This document shows, one piece after another, positions 1 through 6,638 of a stretch of DNA of 11,923 bases. This DNA is from Planctomycetaceae bacterium (lineage in GTDB: Bacteria; Planctomycetota; Planctomycetia; Pirellulales; Thermoguttaceae): NCBI GenBank assembly GCA_031257725.1, contig JAIROD010000843.1:1-11923 (forward strand), read 5' to 3'. The notes beneath the pieces are model-generated. The model saw nothing but the letters and a program-made list of their open reading frames with translations. It was not told the origin of the DNA and made no database searches. The position numbers were made by a program, and so were the translations under genes. Every line of letters begins with the position of its first letter. Position 1 is the first letter of the stretch.

Positions 1-58
1 CACCCCTGCCCCTCCGAAGGAGGGGAATCATTCCCCTCCTTCGGAGGGGCTAGGGGTG
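1..58. repeat. Large GC-rich palindrome (intergenic repeat element)
   Basis: Positions 1-27 and 31-58 are reverse complements with a single-base bulge (T51) around the loop TCA. Each arm is itself a small inverted repeat (CCCCTCC, GAA, GGAGGGG). The right arm is followed by GGT, so the palindrome probably begins a few bases left of the window. The GC-rich block contrasts sharply with the AT-rich DNA after it. Such two-fold palindromes are typical of interspersed intergenic repeats. It could also act as a bidirectional transcription barrier, but no T-tract follows it. Confidence 0.8.
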
Positions 59-168
59 GTCATTCGGAGGAAACGACTGAATAGTTAAAAAAAAATATTT
101 CACTGATATATTACTAAAATACAACGTTTTTAGCAGTTTCCTTAAATCGAATCTGTATAAAACGGAAA

Positions 169-198
169 GATATTTAATTTTTAGATATTTAATTTTTA
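169..198. repeat. 15-bp perfect tandem repeat before the lipoprotein gene
   Basis: The 15-mer GATATTTAATTTTTA occurs twice head to tail (169-183 and 184-198), ending 17 bases before the ATG at 216. It lies in the presumed 5' untranslated or promoter region. It may be simple replication slippage in AT-rich DNA. No function is claimed. Confidence 0.75.
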
Positions 199-215
199 GA
201 ATTTTTGAGGAATTT

Positions 216-743
216 ATGAATTTCAATTTGAGTCGTTTTGTTTTGGTTTTCTTGATTCTTTGTTTAATTTTCCGGTTTTCAACCGGCTGTCATCAGGGAC
301 GGCAAGCTCCGGCGGATCTTCCGAAACTTTATCGTTGTGTCATTCATTTGACACAGGAAAATCAACCTCTTCCCGATGCGATGGTTTCACTTCGATCAGT
401 GGATTCCGGTAATAAACAATGGTCAATTAGCGGTTCCACAGATGAAACAGGTAAAGCCGAAATTTTTACGGAACTCTATTTTAAGGGAGCTCCGGCGGGC
501 GAATATAAGGTCGTTGTTTCAAAAACAGAGGTAATTGTTCCGCCGACTCCTGCTGTTTTACCGGAAAATGAAGAGGCACGAACAAAAATTCTTAATCGAA
601 TTGAAGCGGAAACCAAAGAATACAATGTTGTTGCCGCAGAATTTTCCAACGCCAAAACAACCCCGTTAATAATTAACGTACAAGAAAAAGAAACCGAAGT
701 TTCATTTGAACTCGGAGCAAAGATTACAAAACCGGTTCGTTAA
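216..743 (+). CDS. Small secreted lipoprotein with carboxypeptidase-regulatory/transthyretin-like domain
   Basis: The 175-residue protein starts with a hydrophobic segment (about residues 8-19) and then S-T-G-C, a lipobox-like signal with Cys25 as the probable lipidated residue. The -3 position is Ser rather than the usual Leu, so the lipobox is not canonical. Residues about 38-105 (pattern LYRCVIHL, QPLPDAMVSL, STDETGKAEI, PAGEYKVVV) look like the beta-sandwich of carboxypeptidase regulatory-like or transthyretin-like domains. The C-terminal part is Lys/Glu-rich and has no recognised motif. The ATG is supported by GAGGA at 207-211. Known context: in planctomycetes, small proteins of this kind often sit next to DUF1559 prepilin-like genes, and such a gene could lie just left of the window. 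It has no visible link to the sulfatases. The function is unknown, probably cell-surface or periplasmic and non-enzymatic. Confidence 0.75.
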   Translation: MNFNLSRFVLVFLILCLIFRFSTGCHQGRQAPADLPKLYRCVIHLTQENQPLPDAMVSLRSVDSGNKQWSISGSTDETGKAEIFTELYFKGAPAGEYKVVVSKTEVIVPPTPAVLPENEEARTKILNRIEAETKEYNVVAAEFSNAKTTPLIINVQEKETEVSFELGAKITKPVR

Positions 744-760
744 TTTCATTTTCATAGATT

Positions 761-798
761 CCGTCATATTTCACGGGATTAGCCGTGAAATATGACGG
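761..798 (+). terminator. Perfect 16-bp hairpin after the lipoprotein gene
   Basis: CCGTCATATTTCACGG (761-776) and its exact reverse complement (783-798) flank the loop GATTAG. The hairpin begins 17 bases after the stop codon, which suggests transcription termination or mRNA 3'-end protection. No T-run follows, so it is not a textbook intrinsic terminator. A competing inverted repeat, TAGCCGT (780-786) with ACGGCTA (795-801), overlaps it. It may instead be a copy of an interspersed palindrome. Confidence 0.55.
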
Positions 799-991
799 CT
801 AAGCCGTGATATGTTATGGATTAATGTTAAAATTTGTTAAAATTTGATCATTTTGGCTGAAAAATTGGTTTGGCGTAATTTTTGCATATTTAATTTTATA
901 ACGGCAAGAGGTAACGGCTTGTTTTGCTTTTACTTCATGCGGTGTAATTGCAAGCAAGGTAGTAGTCAACCTTTCGCCGAAAAATTGCCCG

Positions 992-1044
992 CCTTATGAT
1001 TATATGTTTGATCATAAACAATAGGATCGCTATTGAATAATTAC
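992..1044 (+). repeat. Two-hairpin leader element, copy 1 (upstream of sulfatase 1)
   Basis: These 53 bases match 4842-4894 at 47 positions with no gaps. Within it TTATGAT (994-1000) pairs with ATCATAA (1011-1017), and CAATAG (1019-1024) pairs with CTATTG (1030-1035). The two small stem-loops sit head to tail. Copy 1 lies just upstream of sulfatase 1 and copy 2 just upstream of sulfatase 3. It could be a shared regulatory leader or a small repeat element. Confidence 0.65.
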
Positions 1045-1132
1045 GAATTTTTTATAAGCTATAAATATGATGAATGTACAAAGTATCTTAACCGCCACTC
1101 ACCTGTTTAATAATTACCGTATGATTAACTGT

Positions 1133-2581
1133 ATGATTAAAAGAGTTCTTTTTTTCGTTATTGTGTTAAGTAGTTTTGTTGTTTCCGTTTTTTCGGAAAC
1201 GGAAATACATCGGAAAGAGCCTCTTCCGCAAACGACACGTCCGAATATTCTTCTGATCATTGCAGATGATCTGACTTATCGTGATCTTGGTTGTTACGGA
1301 AGCGTCAATGTTAAAACACCTCATATTGATTCACTTGCGTCGGAAGGCATGAAATTTCTGCACTGTTATAATGCGATTGCCATGTGTGTGCCGACGCGCA
1401 ACATGCTTTATACCGGTCTTTATCCGTTACGGACAGGAAGTTATCGTAACCACACCAACAGCCGTCCCGGAACGGTAAGTATGATTCCGTATTTTACTCA
1501 ACTTGGTTATCGAGTTGGACTTGCCGGCAAGGTGCATGTCGGTCCGCCGCAATCGTTTCCGTTTGAATCTGTTTCCGGTTTGACGGCGAATTGTGTCAGC
1601 GCAACAGACGATTATTCATACGAACCAATCAAAGAGTTTATCACACGCGACCGCAATCAGCCGTTTTTTCTTGTAACTGCGTTCATTCAACCGCATGTTC
1701 CCTGGACGATGGGAAATCCTGAAACGTTTAATCCTGAACAACTTGACTTACCGCCTCATTGGGCTGATACTCCGCAAACACGGCAATCTTATGCAAAATA
1801 TCTTGCGGAAGTGGTATTTCTTGACCGTCAAGTTGGTGAACTACTTCACCTGTTCGATGAGTCCGGTTTGCGAAACAATACGATTGTCCTTTTTTTGAGT
1901 GAACAAGGTGCTCAATTTCCCGGTGCGAAATGGACTTGTTGGGAACAAGGTCTCCATGCCGGTATGATCATTCGTTGGCCCGGCATCGTGAAACCGGAAT
2001 CGCAATCTTCCGCTCTCGTTCAATATGTTGATATTGTTCCAACTCTTCTGGATATTGCCAAATCTATTCCGGAAAACGAATCTATTAAAAAATATGTTAC
2101 AAAATCAAAAACTTCGTATAATCTTGATCGAATTGATTTTGACGGCAAGTCGTTTTTGAATGTTCTGCTCGGTCAAACTTCGGAACATGGAAAATATGCT
2201 TACGGTATCCATAACAATATTCCCGAAGGACCGCGTTATCCGATTCGTTCTGTGCGTACCAAAGATTTTTCGTACATTAGAAATCTCCTTCCCAACGAGC
2301 AATATATTGTCAAGTTTGTACAAAAGAATCCAAAACAACCTTATTATCCCTCTTGGAGGGTTGCTGCGGAACACAATGATCAACGTGCCGTACAAGCAAT
2401 TCGCCGGAATGAATTTCGGACTGAGGAGGAACTTTATGACCTCAAAAATGACCCATGGGAAATGCATAATCTGATAAATTCTCCCGAACATCATGAAATA
2501 TTGAACGAGTTACGGAAAGCGTTGGACGATTGGATGAAACAACAAGGTGATCCCGGAGCGGAAATTGATGTTCCGATATAG
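1133..2581 (+). CDS. Sulfatase 1, exported, sulfamidase-like S1 family
   Basis: A 482-residue S1 sulfatase that hydrolyses sulfate esters or N-sulfate groups. The start at 1133 gives a good signal peptide (MIKRVLFFVIVLSSFVV, cleavage near residue 22). In-frame ATGs at 1067, 1070 and 1121 would only add an unlikely N-terminal tail, and no candidate has a clear Shine-Dalgarno. Visible catalytic features are the calcium-binding Asp pair in IIADD (45-46), C-V-P-T-R with Cys85 as the formylglycine site, Lys133 and His135 in GKVHVG, and His188 in IQPHVPW. The usual late D-N/H pair reads S-E-Q-G (Glu257-Gln258), followed by FPGAKWT with Lys266. That arrangement recalls the heparan N-sulfatase branch. 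The C-terminus (EELYDLKNDPWE onward, WMKQQGDPGAE) is standard for the family. A near-identical 178-bp piece of this gene is duplicated in the remnant at 4509-4799. The substrate is unknown. Confidence 0.9.
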   Translation: MIKRVLFFVIVLSSFVVSVFSETEIHRKEPLPQTTRPNILLIIADDLTYRDLGCYGSVNVKTPHIDSLASEGMKFLHCYNAIAMCVPTRNMLYTGLYPLRTGSYRNHTNSRPGTVSMIPYFTQLGYRVGLAGKVHVGPPQSFPFESVSGLTANCVSATDDYSYEPIKEFITRDRNQPFFLVTAFIQPHVPWTMGNPETFNPEQLDLPPHWADTPQTRQSYAKYLAEVVFLDRQVGELLHLFDESGLRNNTIVLFLSEQGAQFPGAKWTCWEQGLHAGMIIRWPGIVKPESQSSALVQYVDIVPTLLDIAKSIPENESIKKYVTKSKTSYNLDRIDFDGKSFLNVLLGQTSEHGKYAYGIHNNIPEGPRYPIRSVRTKDFSYIRNLLPNEQYIVKFVQKNPKQPYYPSWRVAAEHNDQRAVQAIRRNEFRTEEELYDLKNDPWEMHNLINSPEHHEILNELRKALDDWMKQQGDPGAEIDVPI

Positions 2582-2915
2582 CGGTCTATTGTAATTTTTT
2601 TGAAACAGTGTTTGTTTGGGGATGTTACAAGGTAACTGTCTATTTTTATTTTAATTTTTCGTAATTATTCAGTATAATATTTGTTTTAGCAATATGTGAT
2701 GATTCGCATTTGCTAACGGCGGGGGGTACCTTGCGATGGTACAACAGACGGGGGAAACCCCGCCATTAACGGTCAAACAAAAATTCCACCGAAATATTAC
2801 ATTTTTCTTTGTGAATTGTGTGACTTTGCGGGAAATTGATAATTGGTAACAATATTTTACTGTTAAAATATAACGACGTTTTTTACAACAATTTTTTAAT
2901 TTTAAGGAACAATTT
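2582..2915. other. Gene-less spacer between sulfatases 1 and 2
   Basis: This 334-base spacer holds the sulfatase 1 tail, which is similar to 4779-4836, and a GC-rich structured element at 2714-2768. GTAACAAT at 2846-2853 is the reverse complement of ATTGTTAC, which occurs in the leaders before 4509 and 9745. The ribosome-binding site AAGGA of sulfatase 2 is at 2904-2908. No protein-coding gene was recognised. Confidence 0.6.
2714..2768 (+). other. GC-rich structured element with alternative hairpins upstream of sulfatase 2
   Basis: TAACGGCGGGG (2714-2724) pairs with CCCCGCCATTA (2758-2768) with one mismatch. Inside it, GTACC (2726-2730) pairs with GGTAC (2738-2742). CGGGG (2749-2753) pairs with CCCCG (2758-2762) around a GAAA tetraloop. 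The last stem uses the same bases as the outer stem, so the two are mutually exclusive. It ends about 150 bases before the sulfatase 2 start. It may be an interspersed palindromic repeat or a structured RNA leader. I do not recognise a known riboswitch class. Confidence 0.5.
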
Positions 2916-4382
2916 ATGAAAAAATATTTTTCACTTGTTTTAGCGGTTTTACTTTCTTCGTCTTTATTTGGCGTGGAAAATTCCAAGCCGAATGTTGTTT
3001 TCTTTTTGATAGACGATCTCGGCGTGAATGATGTCGGAGCGTATAATCCGAATACATTTTACGAAACACCGAATGTCGATGCCCTTGCCAAAGCAGGCGT
3101 GCGGTTCACCAGCGGTTACACCGCTTGCTGTGTTTGCAGTCCGACAAGATACAGTATTCAAACCGGCAAGTATCCCGCACGCGGCGCACATACAATCTGG
3201 TTCGGATCAAACTCGAATCAGACAAATAAGAACCGCAAATTTCTTGATGCCGAATATGTTGACCGAATGGTGCTTGACGAAACAACTATCGGCGAAGCAT
3301 TTCATGATGCCGGTTATAAAACGATTTTTGTCGGCAAATGGCATTTGGGACCGAGTGTGGAATTTTTCCCTGAAAATCAAGGTTACGATATCAACATTGC
3401 CGGCGGTGCGCACGGAAATCCGGGTAAGAACGGATACTTTTCGCCGTACAACAATCTTCATCACTTGCCGAATGGTCCCGACGGAGAATACCTAACTCAC
3501 CGCTTGGCAAAAGAAGCAACCGAACAAATTAAAAAAGCGAAAGACAAACCGTTCTTCCTGTATTTTGCAACTTATCAAGTTCATACGCCGCTTCTTGCCC
3601 CTGAACCGCTGATTGAAAAATACCGTAACAAAGCGGAAAAGTTAGGGCTTCCGATTGACGGACAAAACCTGTTTCAAAATGACCCAAGTGCTCCCAATCC
3701 GCGCGTCCGCAAAATTCAATCGAATCCGATTTATGCCGCTATGGTTGAAGAGATGGATACCGCCATCGGAAAAGTAATTCAAACATTGAAAGACGAGGGC
3801 GTTTATGAGAATACGATTATCGCTTTTGTCAGCGATAACGGCGGACAAGCAAACGGACCGACTTCAAACTTGCCAATTCGTGCGGGAAAAGGTTGGGTTT
3901 ATGAAGGCGGACATCGCGTTCCATATATTATCAAAGCACCGAAGAATAAGAGCGGTATTTCCGATGTTCCGGTAATGACAACGGATTTTTATCCGACGTT
4001 GCTGGAACTTGCAGGATTGCCGTTGAAGCCGCAACAGCATCTTGACGGCGTTTCGCTCAAACCAATATTATTTAACCCAAGTACCAACGTTACAGATAAA
4101 CTTCACCATAGAACCTTATATTGGCATTATCCACATTACACCTCGTTTCCGGGCGGCGCATTGCGAAAAGATCATTTCAAGTTTATCCGTCAATATGAAA
4201 ACGGAAACACAGAACTTTACGATTTGAAAAACGACCCGTATGAACAACATAATATCGCCGCCGAAAAGCCGGAATTGTTGAAACAATTAGCAGAGGAACA
4301 TAACCGCTGGCTGAAATCCGTAAACGCAAGATTTTTGCGACCAAAAGAAGGACAAACCGAAAAGTCATGGTTGCCGGAATAG
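2916..4382 (+). CDS. Sulfatase 2, exported arylsulfatase A/GALNS-like
   Basis: A complete 488-residue S1 sulfatase. A Sec signal peptide (MKKYFSLVLAVLLSSSLFG) is cut near residue 19. The core has Asp33-Asp34 in LIDD, the formylglycine motif C-S-P-T-R with Cys74, Lys141 and His143 in GKWHLG, His223 in QVHTPLL, Asp307-Asn308 in SDNGG, Lys325 in AGKGW and Arg334 in GGHRVP, so the active site looks intact. The TACCVCSPTRYSIQTGKYPARG stretch and the overall length resemble the arylsulfatase A/N-acetylgalactosamine-sulfatase branch, perhaps SulfAtlas S1_16-like. That assignment is from memory. The start is fixed by AAGGA at 2904-2908, seven bases from the ATG. It probably acts in the periplasm or outside the cell on a sulfated glycan. 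Formylglycine maturation needs an enzyme not seen here. Confidence 0.92.
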   Translation: MKKYFSLVLAVLLSSSLFGVENSKPNVVFFLIDDLGVNDVGAYNPNTFYETPNVDALAKAGVRFTSGYTACCVCSPTRYSIQTGKYPARGAHTIWFGSNSNQTNKNRKFLDAEYVDRMVLDETTIGEAFHDAGYKTIFVGKWHLGPSVEFFPENQGYDINIAGGAHGNPGKNGYFSPYNNLHHLPNGPDGEYLTHRLAKEATEQIKKAKDKPFFLYFATYQVHTPLLAPEPLIEKYRNKAEKLGLPIDGQNLFQNDPSAPNPRVRKIQSNPIYAAMVEEMDTAIGKVIQTLKDEGVYENTIIAFVSDNGGQANGPTSNLPIRAGKGWVYEGGHRVPYIIKAPKNKSGISDVPVMTTDFYPTLLELAGLPLKPQQHLDGVSLKPILFNPSTNVTDKLHHRTLYWHYPHYTSFPGGALRKDHFKFIRQYENGNTELYDLKNDPYEQHNIAAEKPELLKQLAEEHNRWLKSVNARFLRPKEGQTEKSWLPE

Positions 4383-4398
4383 AAACTAAAACCTCCGT

Positions 4399-4476
4399 AA
4401 TTGAAATATTACAAAAATAAAATAGAATAAAAATAAAAAAATCCCAATTGTTCGATTGTTACCATATTGTTGTTAC
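4399..4476 (+). promoter_or_regulatory. Shared leader element with ATTGTT repeats, copy 1
   Basis: The segment matches 9648-9711, apart from about 17 extra A/T-rich bases in this copy. Both begin AATTGAAATATTACAAAAA and end in an ATCCCAATTGTTCG... block. Here ATTGTT occurs three times (4447-4452, 4455-4460, 4466-4471). Each copy lies immediately before a gene start (ATG 4509 and ATG 9745). This suggests a promoter/operator region or a duplicated leader. No sigma-70 boxes were assigned. Confidence 0.5.
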
Positions 4477-4508
4477 CCGTTTACATTCCCCACTGTAGGA
4501 AAAAAAAC

Positions 4509-4799
4509 ATGAAAAATCTGTTGTTTGTTACGATGATGTTGCTGTTTGTGTTCAATGGACTACTCGGCAATGTTTCGGCTCAAGAAAATTCTGTCCCAAA
4601 AGCAACACGTCCGAATATTCTTCTGATTATTGCAGATGATCTGACTTATCGTGATCTTGGTTGTTATGGCAGCGTCAATGTTAAAACACATCATATTGAT
4701 TCACTTGCGTCGGAAGGCATGAAATTTCTGCACTGTTATAATGCGATTGCCATGTGTGTGCCGACGCGCAACATGCTTTATAGTAATTGTCTATTTTAA
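4509..4799 (+). pseudogene. Truncated chimeric sulfatase remnant
   Basis: The 96-codon reading frame encodes a good signal peptide (MKNLLFVTMMLLFVFNG, cut after VSA) and the sulfatase N-terminus including Asp-Asp and the formylglycine motif C-V-P-T-R. It then stops six residues after M-L-Y, so nearly the whole catalytic domain is missing. Bases 4605-4782 match 1235-1412 of sulfatase 1 with 4 mismatches in 178. From TATA (4779-4782) the sequence continues into DNA resembling the 3' end of sulfatase 1 (2577-2634, also starting at TATA). This fits an internal deletion of a paralogue at a TATA microhomology. The leader is not that of sulfatase 1 but like that of the gene at 9745. Missing residues include Lys-x-His and Asp-Asn, so it cannot be an active sulfatase. 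It may still be translated, since it has AGGAA at 4497-4501 and an intact start. Confidence 0.85.
4605..4782 (+). repeat. 178-bp duplicated block of sulfatase 1
   Basis: This block is 98% identical to 1235-1412 (differences at 4628, 4667, 4670 and 4690). One difference changes Pro to His in the VKTPHIDS segment. The near-identity at synonymous sites indicates recent duplication or gene conversion rather than ordinary family similarity. The other sulfatases in the window show no such nucleotide identity. Confidence 0.9.
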
Positions 4800-4841
4800 T
4801 TTCTTTAAATTGTTTGTGGGGGGATTTTACAAGGTAGGCGA

Positions 4842-4894
4842 CCTTATGATTATATATCTGATAATAAACAATAGGATCACTGTTGAATTATTAC
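4842..4894 (+). repeat. Two-hairpin leader element, copy 2 (upstream of sulfatase 3)
   Basis: This copy differs from 992-1044 at six of 53 positions. The second stem is kept through a G-T wobble (CAATAG with CTGTTG), while the first has one mismatch (TTATGAT with ATAATAA). ACAAG occurs on both sides (4829-4833 and 4895-4899). The DNA after the second ACAAG again resembles the sulfatase 1 tail, as if the element had been inserted there. Confidence 0.6.
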
Positions 4895-4956
4895 ACAAGT
4901 GTTATATTTTAATTTTCGTACAGAAAATATCAAATTTAAATAGACCGTAACATATT

Positions 4957-6504
4957 ATGATGTTTATATTCAAAATTCGAACAATTTTATTGGTAATCAT
5001 TTTTTTAGTAGGATTGGTTATTTCTTTGCCGGATATTCTTGGGGCGGCGGAAAATAGCAATTTACCGAATATTGTGTTTATTTTCGCAGATGATATGGGA
5101 TATGGCGATGTTTCTTTATTGAACGAAAAGAGCAAGATCAAAACACCTCATCTTGATTCACTGGGGCGGCTGGGAATCGTTTTTACTGATGCTCATGCAG
5201 CTTGTTCGGTTTGCGGACCTTCCCGTTACGCGGTGATGACAGGACGTTATCCAATGCGGAATTATAAAAAAGCGACGAACAATAGCACTGGTTTTGGATT
5301 ACCGGTACTGGAATCAGGACGGTTGACTGTTGCGCAAATGCTTAAAGAAAAAGGGTATGATACCGCCGCGTTTGGAAAATGGCATCTCGGAATGACCTGG
5401 GCAACACAAGACGGTAAACCGCTTGGCGACCAAACCCTCGAAACAGAATGGCAACGAATTGATTACACAAAATCAATCACGGACGGTCCTCTTGCACGGG
5501 GATTCGATTATTTTTTTGGAATTCCCGCTTCGCTTGATATGATTCCCTATGTATTTATTGAAAATGATTATGTCACGGAAATTCCGGTAACAATCAAACA
5601 GAATGATCCGCCGCGTCCGGGACCAGCCGGTGAAAAATTTGAACCGATTGATGTGTTGCCGGTCTTAACGGAAAAATCAATTAATTATATTCGTGAACAC
5701 GGAATTGGCGGAAAACGTTACGGAAATCCATTTTTCATTTATCTGCCGCTCAACGCTCCTCATACTCCGCTTGTTCCAACCAAAGATTGGCAAGGTAAAA
5801 CGGTCATTGGGGATTATGGGGATTATTGTTCACAAATGGACGATTCTGTCGGAAAAATCCTTGCGGCAATTGATCAGAACAATCTCAGGGAAAATACACT
5901 TGTCTTCTTTACAGTGGATAACGGATTCGCTCCTTATCTTAAACCCAAAAATTATGAAGACAAAGGACATTTTCCAAGTTACATTTATCGCGGCTACAAA
6001 GGGGATATTTATGACGGCGGTCATCGGATACCATTTTTGGTACGTTGGTCGGGAAAAATCAAACCTCATTCCATTTCGAATGACTTAATTGGTCTTGTTG
6101 ATTTTTTGGCAACTTGTGCCGAAATCATTGATTTTCAACTGCCAGACCATGCCGCCGAAGACAGTGTGAGTTTTTTACCAATTCTGCTCGGTAAGGAATC
6201 GGCGGTAAAACGGTCTGAACTTGTTCATATTAGTCCGAAAAATCAAGTTTCCATTCGGGAAGGAACTCTCAAATTAATTGTTCCTGCTAATACCGGACAA
6301 AAAATACCTCAATGGAAAACTCCGCCGCACTACGAATTGTACGATATGTCAATTGATCCGTCGGAAGAAAATAATCTTGCCAAAGAAAAACAAGAAATCG
6401 TTGCAAAAATGTTTTCACGTCTCGAAACAATTTTAAAAAACGGACGTTCAACTCAGGGAACACCGCAAAAAAATAATTCCGATTTACAACTGTACAAACC
6501 ATAA
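4957..6504 (+). CDS. Sulfatase 3, exported arylsulfatase
   Basis: A complete 515-residue S1 sulfatase. The first ~30 residues form a signal peptide with a long hydrophobic core (ILLVIIFLVGLVI) ending at ILGAA. Conserved sites are Asp45-Asp46 in FADDMGYGD, the formylglycine motif C-G-P-S-R with Cys86, Lys141 and His143 in GKWHLG, His269 in LNAPHTPL, Asp321-Asn322 in VDNG, Lys348 in RGYKGD and Arg357 in GGHRIPF, so it should be active. The segment FFGIPASLDMIPYVFIEND is typical of one arylsulfatase A-like branch of bacterial sulfatases, and I infer a 4- or 6-O-sulfated hexosamine or hexose substrate only weakly. Two adjacent ATGs (4957, 4960) are possible starts, with no clear Shine-Dalgarno. 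Copy 2 of the two-hairpin element ends 62 bases upstream. The C-terminus is a short polar tail. Confidence 0.92.
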   Translation: MMFIFKIRTILLVIIFLVGLVISLPDILGAAENSNLPNIVFIFADDMGYGDVSLLNEKSKIKTPHLDSLGRLGIVFTDAHAACSVCGPSRYAVMTGRYPMRNYKKATNNSTGFGLPVLESGRLTVAQMLKEKGYDTAAFGKWHLGMTWATQDGKPLGDQTLETEWQRIDYTKSITDGPLARGFDYFFGIPASLDMIPYVFIENDYVTEIPVTIKQNDPPRPGPAGEKFEPIDVLPVLTEKSINYIREHGIGGKRYGNPFFIYLPLNAPHTPLVPTKDWQGKTVIGDYGDYCSQMDDSVGKILAAIDQNNLRENTLVFFTVDNGFAPYLKPKNYEDKGHFPSYIYRGYKGDIYDGGHRIPFLVRWSGKIKPHSISNDLIGLVDFLATCAEIIDFQLPDHAAEDSVSFLPILLGKESAVKRSELVHISPKNQVSIREGTLKLIVPANTGQKIPQWKTPPHYELYDMSIDPSEENNLAKEKQEIVAKMFSRLETILKNGRSTQGTPQKNNSDLQLYKP

Positions 6505-6562
6505 CATTACCCTACAATTCGTAATAATAATCCAACGATTTTTTATTAACTGATGATATAGA

Positions 6563-6590
6563 TTGACATTATTTTCGTTATAAATAATTT
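6563..6590 (+). promoter_or_regulatory. Candidate sigma-70 promoter of the fusion gene
   Basis: TTGACA (6563-6568) is a perfect -35 box, followed after 16 bases by TAATTT (6585-6590) as a fair -10 box, 48 bases before the ATG at 6639. This is the only good consensus -35 I found in the spacers. An AGGTG at 6629-6633 could serve as the ribosome-binding site. Confidence 0.4.
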
Positions 6591-6638
6591 GCATCAAACT
6601 GCTTAATTTTATTAACGCCCGCTTCTTTAGGTGAAACA

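Larger units (their letters stand above)
744..1132. other. Gene-less spacer between the lipoprotein gene and sulfatase 1
   Basis: This 389-base spacer holds the hairpin at 761-798, a perfect 10-bp tandem repeat (GTTAAAATTT at 826-835 and 836-845), and a two-hairpin element at 992-1044 that recurs at 4842-4894. No convincing ORF or RNA gene was seen. The promoter of sulfatase 1 is presumably here, but no clear -35/-10 pair could be assigned. Confidence 0.6.

Noticed and set aside
111..132. Shared promoter-like motif before the lipoprotein gene and sulfatase 2 (TTACT..AAAATA.AACG, also at 2857-2886)
   Set aside because: The match needs two 3-base gaps and is AT-rich, so chance similarity cannot be excluded.
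2105..2494. Minus-strand ORF of 129 codons inside sulfatase 1
   Set aside because: It lies wholly opposite a conserved sulfatase coding region, shows no recognisable domain and is rich in Ile, Phe and Arg as expected for an antisense shadow.
2714..2768. Known riboswitch (for example c-di-GMP or TPP)
   Set aside because: The stems and loop sequences do not show the conserved cores of any class I can recall.
4509..4799. Genuine small protein gene
   Set aside because: The frame is an almost identical copy of the sulfatase 1 N-terminus that ends at a deletion joint. It is better explained as a broken sulfatase, though translation is possible.
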